Shown piece by piece: positions 48,601 to 64,000 of a stretch of 64,000 nt of DNA. The notes below the pieces were generated by a model. The model saw only the letters and a program-made list of their open reading frames with translations, did no database searches and was not told the origin of the DNA. The position numbers and the translations under genes are program-made. Position 1 is the first letter of the stretch, and each line of letters opens with the position of its first letter. The stretch comes from Lagopus muta (lineage: Eukaryota; Chordata; Aves; Galliformes; Phasianidae). The stretch is from the NCBI RefSeq assembly GCF_023343835.1, contig NC_064440.1:29209537-29273536 (forward strand). The letters are read 5' to 3'.

Positions 48601-51600
48601 AGCTATGATGACTTACATTTTGCTGAATATGGGAACTGGAAGCACAAACTGCTTGGCAAATCTATTGCTCTGGCACCTGCCTCAGCTTTCTTACGTGGAA
48701 GAGAGCTCATGTGCAGCTCTTTCAGCATTACCCGTAAGCCTTTAGAACGCACAGCTCGTACAACATAATGCAGGCAACTACAAGCACAAAACCAGCATGC
48801 TGTGCTACTCAGCAGTTGCAAGCTTAGTCAACCAGCTAGTAAAGTTCAGAAGGGTAGTTTCCATCTGTTCCTCCATGACATTGTTTCGTGTTTCCACAGG
48901 GTACTTTGTGGCTGTTGGAACTATCAGTTTTGCCACTTGCTATCAGCACGGACCGCTTACCAGTGAACTGAGTATAACCTTGTTCACGTGGACGCTGCAA
49001 TTAACAGCCTTTGTTTTCATTTACTGTGGTGTCACCATACCTCAAGTTGCATATGCAATAATAGCAGCCATGCTGTGCTCCAAAGGCCTGGGTTATCCCC
49101 TTGGTGCTGCCTGGCACATAGGCAGGTGCGTATGTATTTATGAACGTCCCGTGTCCCTTTATGGCCAGGAAACATCACTGCTAATAATGAAAAAAAGCCT
49201 TACACTTCCTTACACTTGGATAATTGGTAAATTTCTATTGCCTTCTTTTTTTTTTTAAGCAAATGTAAAGCTGCAGTGGAAGAAGTCTAAATCCCCAAGA
49301 AAGACATATAATTACTTTCTGTTTGGCAGTTACAAATACAAATTTTGTTCTATGGGAAATGGAGAAATATGACTGCGCTCTTAAGTACAAAAGTAGCACC
49401 TTCTAGTCTGCAGCATATGGCAACCAAAACATTTCTGTTTGGTCGACTGATCAGACTGCAGCAGTAGTGCTTTGGTTTCACACGGTGCGAGAAAACCTGC
49501 AGGTACTGAGTTGTACAGGATGGAAGTGCACGTTAGAAATGGACAGTCCTTCCTAAGTTAGATAGCTTTCAATATTAGTGTTCAGAGACTAAAAAGCTGT
49601 TTCCACCAAAACAGTGGTTCCCATTGATTTTAGTTCTCCAGGGATATCATCATAGATACGTGTGTCTATCTTTAGTACGTGGAAACAGTCAGTTATCACT
49701 GTGGAGACATTCCTCCCTGTATTCCCCCCTGTATTCCCTGTATGTGCTTCACTTACATTGTGGCATTTGAAGTTGGAACTGCTTTCGCGATGTAGATCTT
49801 AGTTTGCTAAGTACTTCTGTTAGCAATATGGGAACAACATGTTTGCTCATCCTTGAATTTAAAGCATGTTTTATCACAGATGTAACACTCAAATGAAGAT
49901 TCTAAAAAGCCCTCACAGTTTACAGCTGCTTGTTACCTCCAGTGATGACACTCTAAGTGCAGACTGTTCCACAGCTGTAGACTTCTGCTGAACCTCTTAA
50001 GAACCACGAGCAGGCAAAGGTTAGAACCAAGATAACTGAAAGAGTAAGAAACAATTTATCTTTTAGTCTCACGCCATGCTTAGTGTTTGAAGAACATACT
50101 GCTTTGCTCCTCTGCTCTTTTCAGATGGTGCAGCATGGTCCCTGTTGAAGCATTATTTATTTTAGTTGGAATTTTTCATTTATCAAGAGCCGATTTTGCC
50201 AGCAGCTGAGAAGCAGCGTTTCAGCAGCAACGCACTGTCAATACTGTCCTAATGTAAGCAGGTTCCATGTGCTCTGAAATCAGTAAGACATGAGTAGGAG
50301 CTCACAGAAGTCACAACAAACCTGTTTTACCATTAAACACTGTGGATTGTTCTCGGGGTAGAATCCCTTCTCATTTTCAATGAATTGATGCTGCCATAGA
50401 GCATACCGAAATATGGCACTACAAATCTTCCTTAAGAGAATAAAAAAGCTTTTCTTTCCTCTCTTGAAACACTAAATGGTAGCACCAAGCAGTGAGGCCA
50501 TGATGCCTGATACACAGCTCAGAGCAACAGATATATCAAAATTGTTAAGAATCTTGCTTTAATTATTAAGATTAGCACTGATTCCACTAAGCCAGCAAGA
50601 CCTTTGGCATTTGACCTGACCAAGGGCTGCAGTTCATTCTTTCTTTGTGGGGAAATAAGGAGGAAAGCTGAGTGCTGCTGGTTGGAGCAGGTGTTTTTAT
50701 ACAGAGCTGAAAGTTTTATGGGCATCCAGCCCTTGCTTATCTTAACTCATGACAACATTTAAATGGAAAGCAGTCGACAGAAGGGAACAGAACATGGCAC
50801 GCTTTCTAATTGATACCTAATTATATTATACGTCGCTACGCAGCAGCTAAAAAAACATCAGATTGTAAACATTTTGGCCTCAGACTACTCAGTTTTGTAA
50901 TTTGAAGCAAGATTTAAGCTATCTAGTAAACAACATGAACAACTTGTAACAGAGCATTGCTTATCTTTAAATTTAAAACATGCACACTGGGTTTTGATTC
51001 AGCCCGTGTTTCTGTAGAGACTCATTTTGCATGCTGCACCTAAAAATGGCTGAGCAAGTAGACATCTCTTCTGAGATTTTAGTCTATGCGTATACAATAA
51101 GGAAGCCTCATTCTGTGGAATGCTGGATGAGACCTAGAGTAAGCAGCCTTGCAAACACAAAGCTTCTCATCCTGAAACGTTAACACAAGCTTGTAGCTTT
51201 TCTTCATAGGATAAACGTGATTGAAGCACGTTCATAGCAGATAGTAGAGAAAATGGATGGACTACAATTATATGCCAGAAGACTTCAGAAATACTAACTG
51301 CTATTTCATCTCATTTTAGAAAAATGAAGAATCACTTTCAATCAAAAAAGTTAGTGGTCAGATGCCTTACTGAAGAAGAATATCGAGAACAAGGTGAAAC
51401 AGAAACTGTCAGAGCTCTGGAGGAGCTGCGCTCGTTCTGCAAGAACCCTGACTTCTCATCATGGTTGGCAGTATCCAAACTCCAGTCCCCACACAGGTAA
51501 GAAGATGTGGCTTTTCTAAGAGGAAACACTTGGTTAGACAGCAAACTCACATACTAATTCAGGCACTATTCCACGTGAATTTATGTCTTGCATGCAGTAA

Positions 51601-53849
51601 AACATGGGGCTAGTTTTATCTACCTGAACAATGCTACTAAAGATTGCAGCCACATCTCTAAAGGATACCACTTGCTTGTGGTATTAAACCCTGTTTGTTC
51701 CTCTCTGACCATAAATAACTCTGGGAGCTTGCAGAGGGACACAGCTAATTCGTGGTAGTGGCAGCTTTCTCTGAAAGGTGCAGGCTTCCTACAGTGCCTA
51801 AGCAAGTTCCTACACGGTGACCCAGGTCACCATCTAACCACTGACTTGCCCCTTTCTTCAGCTTTAACAGCACTACACTTCTACACTGAGCAAAATCAGG
51901 GCAGTCTGAAGATACATGCTCAAGCATTTGCTGCGTTAAGCTCTTCAACTGCCAGTCTGCACAGCCAAGCAAACCTATTACTTGAAGTATCAACCAATAC
52001 TTAAGACTGCGAAATACCAGGGGCTGCACCCAAACAGGATGGCAGGTAGAAGAGCTACTCCACATAGAGCTTCAGTGACAAATGTAAGACAAATACAGGT
52101 TGTGAAGGAACGAGTCAGATTAATGTAGCCAGGAAATCTTGCAGAATGTAAAATTAACCATAATCTCAGTACATTTCCTTCAAAGTCAAAACCTGAAGAT
52201 ACTAGGAGCACAGTTTCACATCTCAGCCAGCCACAAAGACTTGGCTTCTAACACAGAACCAAACGTCACGACTTCAAAGTAGCCCCAGTCAGCTTGGAAT
52301 TGGATCAATAAAAACTAATTTTAGAAACTTCATCTTCTTTGGACGGGCACACAATCTCTCTGTCAGGTTTTAGAGATTAACTGTTGAACTGATGTTTGCT
52401 AAGATACTTGCCTTCTGTAGCATGATTAAAAGATACAAAAAGTGAAAATTCACTGCAGTACTGTTAACAAAAAAAACACACAGAGCAAGCAACTTAGACA
52501 CACTCTTTTTATAGTCATTACTTAGTTAATATTCTTCTAAGTCGTTCCTATAAAAATACAAAAATTTAAAGAACCAGAAGTCTGATTTTACATTTAATAT
52601 CCCTTTAAACTTCCTATGGAAGATAAGTTTAGCACATAGGCAAACCTATGAAACAGATCCAGCCCCACCCTGTTCTCCATATAGACTTGCTGCGTTTCCA
52701 AGAAGAACAAGGTGACACCATTCATCTTGCAGAAATGTTCAAGTCTAAAATGCAAATTATTGATCAGTTTACCAGAACTGATGCAGAATGTAGCTGCAGT
52801 TCCTTTTTCTTACATTTCTCTGATGCTGTCGACACTTACCCAGGTGTCAGAACTGCCGTCTGTTCCCATGAGCTTGCCAGAAACCTCCAGTTCCATTCTG
52901 CATCTTCAGTATAGCTGTCCACTGCAAGTAAGATCTGCGGTGAACTGAAATGTAGGAAGTGATAAGTTGGTGCTTTGTTCAGCTAAACCTCCTGTTTGGA
53001 GCTCACCTGGAGCAGATGCAGTTTTCCCAGTCTGCAACTCAGTTAACCAAAAGCAGGAATTCTTTCAGGGCTTCAGTTCAGCTTGCCTGGAGCATGCGTG
53101 CAGCACCAGGAGTAAGGTGATAGCACAGGAATGTGGGAGTGCTATGTTCTCACCATTTTCCCCATCATTAGCAGTATCAACTTACCTGGAATTCTTACAG
53201 ACTTTGTCTCCAGTACTGTACAGCTTTTAATTAAGAAATTCAAACACAATCTATTCAGTGATAGAGGCGCTTTACTCTGGATTACCCCACAAGCAACGAA
53301 GAAAAAAAATGAAGTCGGATCTTGCTTAATCACAAGACTCTGCAGATGGCCTCCAGAAAGAACAAGAGTTACTTGTGTAGGAAGGACTGAAGACAGAAAG
53401 GAAGATGAGGCAGGGGAGCAAATCAGGGGTGTCATCATCCTTTTGTCACTCTTCACTCTCTATTTTACACGACACTGTAGCTCATTCTACAGCTTCAGGG
53501 GTGACCTGCACTGTCTCTAGACGCACCCTCACATCAGCCCTGCTTAATTGCCTGCTTCCCCCCACATTTGCAGTGTTTTTTCCATTTCCAAACTGATCAT
53601 TTCTCCCTTTCAAACTTTGGCAGGTTTGCAGGTTTTGTTTTGGGATCTCCCCACGTCTCACCTGCAGAAACAAAGGCACACGATGAGGAATATGGCATTG
53701 GGAGCTCCTTCCTGGAAGAGCAGCTCTTTGAGACGAGGACAGAGTCTGACCAAGATGAGACAGCCAGCTACATCCACGAAGAAGACCATGAGAATGAAGA
53801 TGAAATACATGAACAAATTTCATTTCCATATGCTACTGAGCTGCTCTGA
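42287..53849 (+). CDS. NEMP2: NEMP2 (TMEM194B), nuclear envelope integral membrane protein 2, complete, 9 exons
   Basis: Multipass inner-nuclear-membrane protein, paralogue of NEMP1/TMEM194A (family knowledge; NEMP1 binds emerin and supports nuclear-envelope stiffness and fertility, while NEMP2 is less studied). Exons are 42287-42374, 44539-44654, 45832-46060, 46239-46311, 47446-47539, 48184-48298, 48900-49125, 51320-51496 and 53624-53849. They total 1344 nt and encode 447 residues; all junctions are GT-AG with matching phase. Order: signal peptide 1 to about 29 (leucine-rich core, cleavage near AVPAA|G); luminal domain to about 145 with several cysteines and a glycosylation sequon N72-S-T; about five membrane helices between 148 and 300; then a cytosolic/nucleoplasmic tail with an acidic C-terminus. 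The ATG at 42287 is the only in-frame ATG that exposes the signal peptide. Synteny with NAB1 and MFSD6 confirms the identity. Confidence 0.95.
42690..43175 (-). mobile_element. CR1 LINE fragment in NEMP2 intron 1
   Basis: The plus strand reads as the complement of the avian CR1 3' part (words such as ccttctcttctccaggc, gaggtgctccaggcccc, gagtagaggg followed by cctccctgac). The insertion is therefore in minus orientation. It is clearly diverged and truncated at both ends, with no intact reverse transcriptase frame. It includes a small TAGAG expansion near 43132-43147. Confidence 0.88.
43132..43147. repeat. Short TAGAG microsatellite inside the CR1 fragment
   Basis: About three to four tandem TAGAG units where the CR1 consensus has a single copy. 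This is a local slippage product. Confidence 0.8.
44470..44484. repeat. Poly-A run upstream of NEMP2 exon 2
   Basis: About 15 consecutive A residues in intron 1, 55 nt before exon 2. A simple homopolymer with no other feature around it. Confidence 0.8.
44539..44654 (+). CDS. NEMP2: NEMP2 exon 2, luminal domain
   Basis: Encodes GRSCNFLEEGNAIQKLQ... to ...YIWSTLQ, with the cysteine pattern of the NEMP luminal domain (CFCY). The acceptor is catcag and the donor GCAG|gtaaga; it ends in phase 0. Confidence 0.94.
44981..45530 (+). repeat. Diverged direct repeat with about 400-bp period in NEMP2 intron 2
   Basis: Segments 44981-45128 and 45378-45530 align. They share a 22-nt identical block (45024-45045 and 45424-45445) and GAGGGGAATG (45073 and 45473), both at an offset of exactly 400. 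TGTCAG follows at offset 401. It is either an old tandem duplication or two copies of an unnamed repeat. Confidence 0.75.
45832..46060 (+). CDS. NEMP2: NEMP2 exon 3, luminal domain
   Basis: Encodes VKINSTKTFRFVPTPEKSNC... to ...ELYTVSITRE. It includes the sequon NST and the KQYGEDFCFRIQPF block that resembles the KYGE...PF motif of NEMP proteins. The acceptor is tttag and the donor GAAA|gtaagt. Confidence 0.94.
46239..46311 (+). CDS. NEMP2: NEMP2 exon 4, first membrane helix
   Basis: Encodes MLDGKLLFLFVAGIFLFHF... to ...NSLS plus two bases of an Arg codon. The hydrophobic stretch is the first helix after the luminal domain. The acceptor is ttttag after a long T/C tract and the donor GCAG|gtgagt. 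Confidence 0.94.
47048..47222 (-). mobile_element. CR1 LINE 3'-end fragment in NEMP2 intron 4
   Basis: Begins catagaatc, the complement of the CR1 3' terminal repeat. It continues with CR1 words (tttagtccaac, ctgcaatggacagggacac, ctctctgggcagtctgttcc). Minus orientation, about 175 bp, 5'-truncated as usual for CR1. Confidence 0.93.
47268..47286. repeat. Poly-T run in NEMP2 intron 4
   Basis: An uninterrupted T tract close to the CR1 fragment. Simple sequence only. Confidence 0.8.
47446..47539 (+). CDS. NEMP2: NEMP2 exon 5, second membrane helix
   Basis: Encodes RSTNFFYLSGIILGILALL... to ...LKRFIPR. The acceptor is ttccag and the donor GAGG|gtaaat. It ends in phase 0 after the conserved RFIP motif. 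Confidence 0.94.
48184..48298 (+). CDS. NEMP2: NEMP2 exon 6, third membrane helix
   Basis: Encodes RSTFWILLSGCWMSSLYLI... to ...WSEHRIYLL plus one base of a Gly codon. The acceptor is ttccag and the donor TTGG|gtaaga. Confidence 0.94.
48900..49125 (+). CDS. NEMP2: NEMP2 exon 7, fourth and fifth membrane helices
   Basis: Encodes GYFVAVGTISFATCYQHGPL... through LFTWTLQL... to ...AAWHIG plus two bases of an Arg codon. The YxxGP and WTLQL words are typical of the NEMP family. The acceptor is ccacag and the donor GCAG|gtgcgt. Confidence 0.95.
49126..51319 (+). other. NEMP2 intron 7
   Basis: A+T-rich 2.2 kb intron without recognisable exons or transposons. A short CCCTGTATTCC duplication lies near 49717-49740. 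The open frames are short. Confidence 0.7.
51320..51496 (+). CDS. NEMP2: NEMP2 exon 8, post-membrane tail
   Basis: Encodes RKMKNHFQSKKLVVRCLTEE... to ...KLQSPH. It contains the LTEEEYREQGE...ALEELR block of the conserved NEMP C-terminal region. The acceptor is ttttag and the donor ACAG|gtaaga. Confidence 0.95.
51497..53623 (+). other. NEMP2 intron 8
   Basis: A 2.1 kb intron. Frames up to 129 codons (53131-53520 plus) lack any domain and do not splice in phase with NEMP2 in an obvious way. No repeat was recognised. Confidence 0.6.
53624..53849 (+). CDS. NEMP2: NEMP2 exon 9, acidic C-terminus
   Basis: Encodes RFAGFVLGSPHVSPAETKAH... to ...ATELL and the TGA at 53847-53849. It is rich in Glu/Asp. 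The acceptor is ggcag after a CT-rich tract. Confidence 0.94.
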
Positions 53850-56165
53850 GCTTTGGAAACTACCCTAAAAAAGGGAGAGAGGGGAAAACACATTAATCCT
53901 GCAAAGGAAGGTTTGCAGACCAAGAACTCACTTCTGCTGATTTCTTGTGGATGCTTGGGGACAAACGAGTATTTTTCAAAAACTGTTTCCTGCATCACTG
54001 ATATTGCACAATTAGAGCAACAGAAAGAAACCACAGGGACTGCTCAAGCGAAGAGGATGTCACACTATCAGTACTTGAACTGGGAAGCGTTGCTTATTTC
54101 CAAAGCAGGTACAGACAGCAGCCTGTCCCACCACAATGCCTTCCTTTGCCAAGGATACTACCTCTAAACGACAGAGCATCTAGGCCCTACTCATTGTCAG
54201 GTCCTCTGTGCTGAGCACTAGAGGGAGAGGAAGCCATTATTAGAGCTCTATTTTCATGAAGTACCCTAAATATTAGCAAATTTAATAATACTCTTAGTTT
54301 GCTGATAATCACTTTACTGCTCATCTGACTTTTCAGTGATAGAGATCTACAGGTTTAACACAGCTGAGTGACATTTGTTTGCTCTTCTGGCTCAGCTTGC
54401 TATCTGCTAGCTTCACTTTACCTCCCCCTTTTGTTCTAAGCTCCTCTGACTTTTTAAACTCCTGCCTCATTTTTCACCCATCTGCTTTTACTTGTTGTGT
54501 TCCTGGACTCTGCACTGTGGTCATGCTGTACCTTGTTCTTTACACGTCTTCGTTTCCTGGCACACTCTTCTTCCCCATTCCACAGGCCTTTCCTTCTCCA
54601 TCTTTGACAACTGCAGGTGGTCCCCCTGGTTCATCCACCTGCAGAGATCATTCTCTTTATTTCTTCAGACTGTCCCCCTGTCCTCATTTCACTGTTTTCC
54701 TTTGCTGCCTCCAGACTGCAGAGAGCACAAGACCGTTATTTCTCTCATCATCTGCAGAACATATCAGCAGTTGAAGAGCTGCCTTCTGAACATGCCCAGA
54801 GATGCAGCAGGACCTCAGCAGTGTGAGTTTCCCTACTGTCTATCTCTGGTCAAGAGAGAAAACATGCTGCCTCTCTAATGGTACTGCATTCTGAGAGCTC
54901 CTCTGCATAAAACATGACCCAGTCTCTGTTTGAAAGCATCATTTAGATAGCCCCTCCTTCAGTTGCTCCAAGATTGCTTCATTGTGGAAAGAAGTCTTCC
55001 ACTGTACAGTCAAGAGACACCTAACTCCTTTTTGTGGCATAGATGCATGTTCTGTAGCACGGTTAAGGGAGAGAAACCGTGTCAAGCAGGTGCTTCAAAC
55101 TATGTTCACTTGGAAGTCCACAATAGTATAATAAAAATAAATAAATAACAAGAGAACTCTGTTCAGAAAAGCCACAAGCATTAAAAACCACCCTAAGAGA
55201 GGTTGCTACAACCAAATCCAGTTAAATTAGCAGCCACGCTCAGAAGGCAGGATTGCCCAGGTGGGCACTGTCTCTGGTAAGGAGTTATTTTCTGTAAGAA
55301 ATAACTTTGTCTCTTTTTAGCTGGCCATATCTTCCATCCATACAATTTGAGGCCAAGCAGGAGAATCAGATTCATCCTAGCTTAAACCCATAACTTCTTT
55401 GGAATTCCTTCCACTATTGCAGCAGAAATGATCCTCTTGTAAGTATATTGTATGTATACTTCTTACACAGTAGTCAGAAACTACATTAAAATAACCTTTT
55501 ACTTACATGATAACTAAATGGAAAAGCCCAAACAAAGTGGGCAGTGACTTTTGTCAGACACTTTCCCTTTTGCTGAATTGTTAAAGGGGCAACACCAGGT
55601 ACATCCACTCCAAAGGGGGTGGGTAGGAAGCAAACATTTTCTTGTAGTTACAACAACATGTGAATAAATACTATCCAAAGTGGAGCAGGAAACCACTAAG
55701 GCCATCCAAAGCAGAAGTGCAGCAGCATACCAGAAAGATGACTGCTTTAGTTTGCAGCTGATACTGACCTTAAAAATCCTCCCCAGTCTGTTCTAACATG
55801 GGAAGCATTTCACAAACAAAGCCTTCCAAAATCAACTGCTGTCCCTCTAGCCCTTTGCCAGCAGTGAGTTTACTTGCTCAGCGGTGCTCTGATGCACGGA
55901 GATTACATACATGAACAGAAACCATACCAGCAAGTGTTATCCAGAGTTCAAATGGAAGATCTGGGAACAGAATCTTGATGTTAATCCACTGCCTTACCTA
56001 TGATAGAAGCCTTCTGTCCTTAACAAAGGATGAGTTACGTTTATCTCCTGTTTCACCATGTTAAGAAAGAAGTTAAAATGTTGTATTTGCTTTGTATTTG
56101 TGGTGCACCATTCTCACCTGCTGTCTTTTACTTTCAACATTTTTAAATAAAAGTACTTTTCCAAG
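53850..56165 (+). other. NEMP2: NEMP2 3' UTR
   Basis: Roughly 2.3 kb between the NEMP2 stop and the AATAAA at 56146. The frame at 54379-54774 (131 codons) is CT-rich and without domain content, so it is treated as UTR. Confidence 0.6.
56146..56151 (+). terminator. NEMP2: NEMP2 poly(A) signal AATAAA
   Basis: First plus-strand AATAAA followed by a GT/T-rich stretch (agtacttttcc, gtggttct) after the NEMP2 stop. AATAAA in the A-rich stretch at about 55130-55145 lacks such a context. Later plus-strand AATAAA copies near 56485, 56899 and 57251 could give longer isoforms. Confidence 0.55.
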
Positions 56166-58200
56166 ACGTGGTTCTCTGCCCTTACGCAGTCACTGTGAAA
56201 AGAACAAGACGAGGAGCCAAGTGAAGGCGTGTGTGGATGTCCTCAACTTCCCTCCACCACTGCAGATGTAAGAAACCCCAGCTGCGTGTTGGCTGTGGCC
56301 GCTCCACAACAGTCCTCCTTCACGCCCATCCTCCTGGAGGAGTCTGCCATTCCATTTCTCCATTCATGACACATCAGAACCTCAGAGCAAAACTTAGTCC
56401 CAAAGATCTCTCTTCGTCACAGCTTTTGTATGCATACAAATGAAGCAGCTGACACAGTAAAAAACTGAACTTTCCTATGTCTAAATAAAATAGATTCCAG
56501 GCAAGGGCACCACCATACAGAACAGATGTATTACTGCCAATACGTGTAGTTGACCGAAACAGAAATGTTTCCATACAGCCTGGCACAGCCTGCCCTCAGG
56601 AGCCTCTATCTCCAAACTGCTGGGTGACCAACATAACCAGCTCAGACTTTTGCTCCTCAAGTCTTGCCCACTTCCATATCACCCTATTTATGATGCACAC
56701 CTATGTGTACCCCTTACATTCTCCTCACCCCACTGAAGGAAATTTATGCCTGCAATCTGACTTTATCACAGGAAAGACTGTAGCTCCCAAGTTCCAGGTT
56801 TGCTTTCCTCCAAGGAACAAACCTAGAGGAGTTAATTCTCACCGAGTTATCTTCTGTGCTGGTGGTTATGTTCACTGCAGTAGCACAACACAAACACACA
56901 TAATAAAAGTTCAAACTGATGCTATTAAATACATTATGGGTATTTTATATTTCTTACCACAGTTTTTACAGTTTCACAAATATCAAAACCCAGTGTACAT
57001 GTCCATTTTGCAACACAGAACAACTATACAATTCCAAAAAGAGCAGGCATTTCAAAGAAGCAATCCCAAAGTGTAAACACAGTGTACAAGCTCTTCACCT
57101 CACAATCCAGGTGCTATGCAATAGAAGCTGAGGTAACACCGTACAGCATGAACTCAACAAATGGTTGCTTTGTCTCAAGATGGTTTTTAGCATCCCTCTG
57201 TCCTGTCGCCTGTTCAGTCCTTTAGTTCTCCCCCAAGTTATACAAACATACAATAAATACATCTCTGATTTTAAAGGACACTTAGACAAGTCATGAGGAT
57301 TTACGTGAGTACAGTACATGTAAGTTCAAGTGCAAAAAAAGTAATTAGTGGCTAGTCATCGATGTTCATTTTCTATGGTGTTGGTCCCAAGCAGAACACA
57401 GGTTGTTCTAAAAGCACAGCTAAAGCACAGCTAACAGGAGACCCCTCAGCTAAGTGGATGTCAAAGCAGATGAAGCTGTGTATGCCCTTTTCCTGCTCAG
57501 CTGCTGCCATCCTCCTCTCCCCTAGCCCCATGCTGCTTGCCCCTGCATCGCTGCGCAGGCCACACGGTCCAGGAGCACGCACCATCCCTTGGAAGGCTGA
57601 CACTGACATCTTCACAGAGGGCTGAGCAGTACCTACTCGAGTCCTGCAGAAGCTGAGTGCTCAGAATCTCCCAACAACAAGCTGTGGGTGTAAGCCAAGG
57701 GGCCAAAACACTATCCTGACTGAACACCTGGCTCCTCCTCGAGCCCAAGGATCTCCCTTCAGCAGCAGCTTTCACCACGCACCAGCCAGGAAGCTGGCTG
57801 TGGCTATTAGTGAACAGTATGACAGAACAATCCAGAGTCTTCCAGTGTCTCAACAATGGGCAAAGTAAATTCCTGCAATTTAGTTACATACGCTTCGTCC
57901 TGAGAATCTCTCTACTTGATTTCTGCATCAACAACTTTGCCCCTGAAATTCTAATCATTATGATTATTAGGTGATTCTCCCCGCCCGTCCCCCCTTCCCC
58001 AGGCACTTAAAGCTTGCTGTCTTCTTAATAAATAAGCACAGTAACTACACTTCATTAAATAAACCATTGTACAGATGATGAAATAAATAATAAAAAAGAA
58101 AACCAGTGTGCCCACTGAAACCTCAATCAATCTCATGTTGTGCAATCTTGATCAAAGATGGTTGTTGTCTCAATACAACGTCAAACCTAAAGTTACCCAA

Positions 58201-58223
58201 ACACACACACACACACACACACA
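58201..58223. repeat. (AC)n dinucleotide microsatellite
   Basis: Eleven perfect AC units plus one base. The tract is GT on the MFSD6 strand. Confidence 0.97.
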
Positions 58224-58354
58224 GCGCCCAAAAGAAGGGCCGCAAGCACTCTAAAAGCCTTCTTCTAACTCTTCTGCTTCACTAAAATGCCACTTCAAAA
58301 TCTCTCCTTTACAGAACTAAACTGTTATGTCAAACAAGATAACATTAGCTTTGA

Positions 58355-58379
58355 AAAACATATTCTTTGAATATGTTTT
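58355..58379. repeat. Perfect hairpin beside MFSD6 poly(A) signal
   Basis: AAAACATATTC and GAATATGTTTT, an 11-bp perfect stem with a TTT loop on the plus strand. On the MFSD6 transcript it lies immediately after the AATAAATAAA, where cleavage would occur. Confidence 0.7.
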
Positions 58380-58386
58380 ATTTATT
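58377..58386 (-). terminator. MFSD6: MFSD6 candidate poly(A) signals, two overlapping AATAAA
   Basis: AATAAATAAA on the minus strand, about 545-555 nt after the MFSD6 stop. It abuts a perfect 11-bp-stem hairpin (58355-58379). MFSD6 may use more distal sites as well. Confidence 0.45.
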
Positions 58387-58931
58387 CCATCACCATAATA
58401 TGAAGCTACGCTTGCTAAAAGCTATTCTGTTTCTGAGAAATCTTTACAGTTCTACACTGCTTCTACATGTATTGGATCCAATATCTTTACTATGCTAAGC
58501 AGGGAAACCTCGGTTTCTCTCTTAAAAAGTCTTTTCATTTTGATTCATGAAGAAATTGAAAAACAAAAAATAAATAGCTGACCAAGTCAGGCACTCTGGC
58601 CTCAGCAAGCGATGAGCAAACTCTCCTTTTTCTACAGATTGCAAAGAAATCTCATAGCACTTGACTAAGCCTTAGCAAAGCAGCCAAGAATTCTTCCTAC
58701 ATTTAGATCCGACCACATCACTTCCCTCCAGCATTCCAATCTTTTGGCTTCCCTGCACGTGTTGCTCCGTGTAGTCATGTGAATATTGTTTTTTATATAG
58801 TTAAAAGCACTTGCACTGCATCACATTATGCTCGTTAAGATGAAGGAAGTCCTACTTTTGAGCTCCTACTCCAGCGTTTCCCAGGTGAGAAGCAGAATTC
58901 CATGCACTGGATTTGATAAGATGAGAGCATC

Positions 58932-64000
<5,069 letters not shown>

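Larger units (their letters stand above)
56166..58931. other. Convergent zone between NEMP2 and MFSD6, including MFSD6 3' UTR
   Basis: The part near 58377-58931 is the likely proximal 3' UTR of MFSD6 on the minus strand. The rest may be a distal UTR of either gene. It contains a (CA)n tract at 58201-58223 and several plus-strand AATAAA words. No protein frame was recognised. Confidence 0.55.

Overview
This 64 kb window is vertebrate nuclear DNA, most likely from a bird and plausibly a galliform such as chicken. The evidence is two diverged CR1 LINE 3' fragments, very low repeat density, compact introns with GT-AG borders, and the gene order NAB1 - NEMP2 - MFSD6. Human chromosome 2q32 has the same order and relative orientation, from memory. 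There are no operons or CRISPR arrays, and I saw no tRNA or rRNA genes.

Layout. (1) About 1-23.8 kb, minus strand: NAB1, an EGR-family corepressor. Seven coding exons assemble into one 499-residue frame. The stop is at 908, the ATG at 18830, and a CpG-island promoter lies at about 22.65-23.8 kb. That island holds three perfect 9-bp EGR1/Zif268 motifs, which suggests that NAB1 may be controlled by the factors it represses. (2) About 23.9-41.3 kb: an 17 kb interval without a recognisable protein gene. Its best signal is a 29-codon ORF on the minus strand (27664-27753) for a single-span membrane micropeptide. It lies just inside a good splice acceptor, with an ATTAAA signal about 215 bases downstream. 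(3) About 41.4-56.2 kb, plus strand: NEMP2, a nuclear-envelope multipass protein. Nine coding exons give 447 residues, starting in a second CpG island and ending at a polyadenylation signal at 56146. (4) About 58.4-64 kb, minus strand: the last three coding exons of MFSD6, an MFS-type membrane protein. The rest lies beyond the right edge.

NAB1 and NEMP2 are divergent, separated by the 17 kb interval. NEMP2 and MFSD6 converge tail to tail, and alternative poly(A) signals between them could make their 3' UTRs overlap. The genes share no pathway that I know of; the block is held together by synteny.

Exon borders come from reading-frame continuity, splice dinucleotides and remembered family sequences. 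No alignment or RNA data were available. Transcription starts, non-coding 5' exons and 3' UTR ends are inferred.
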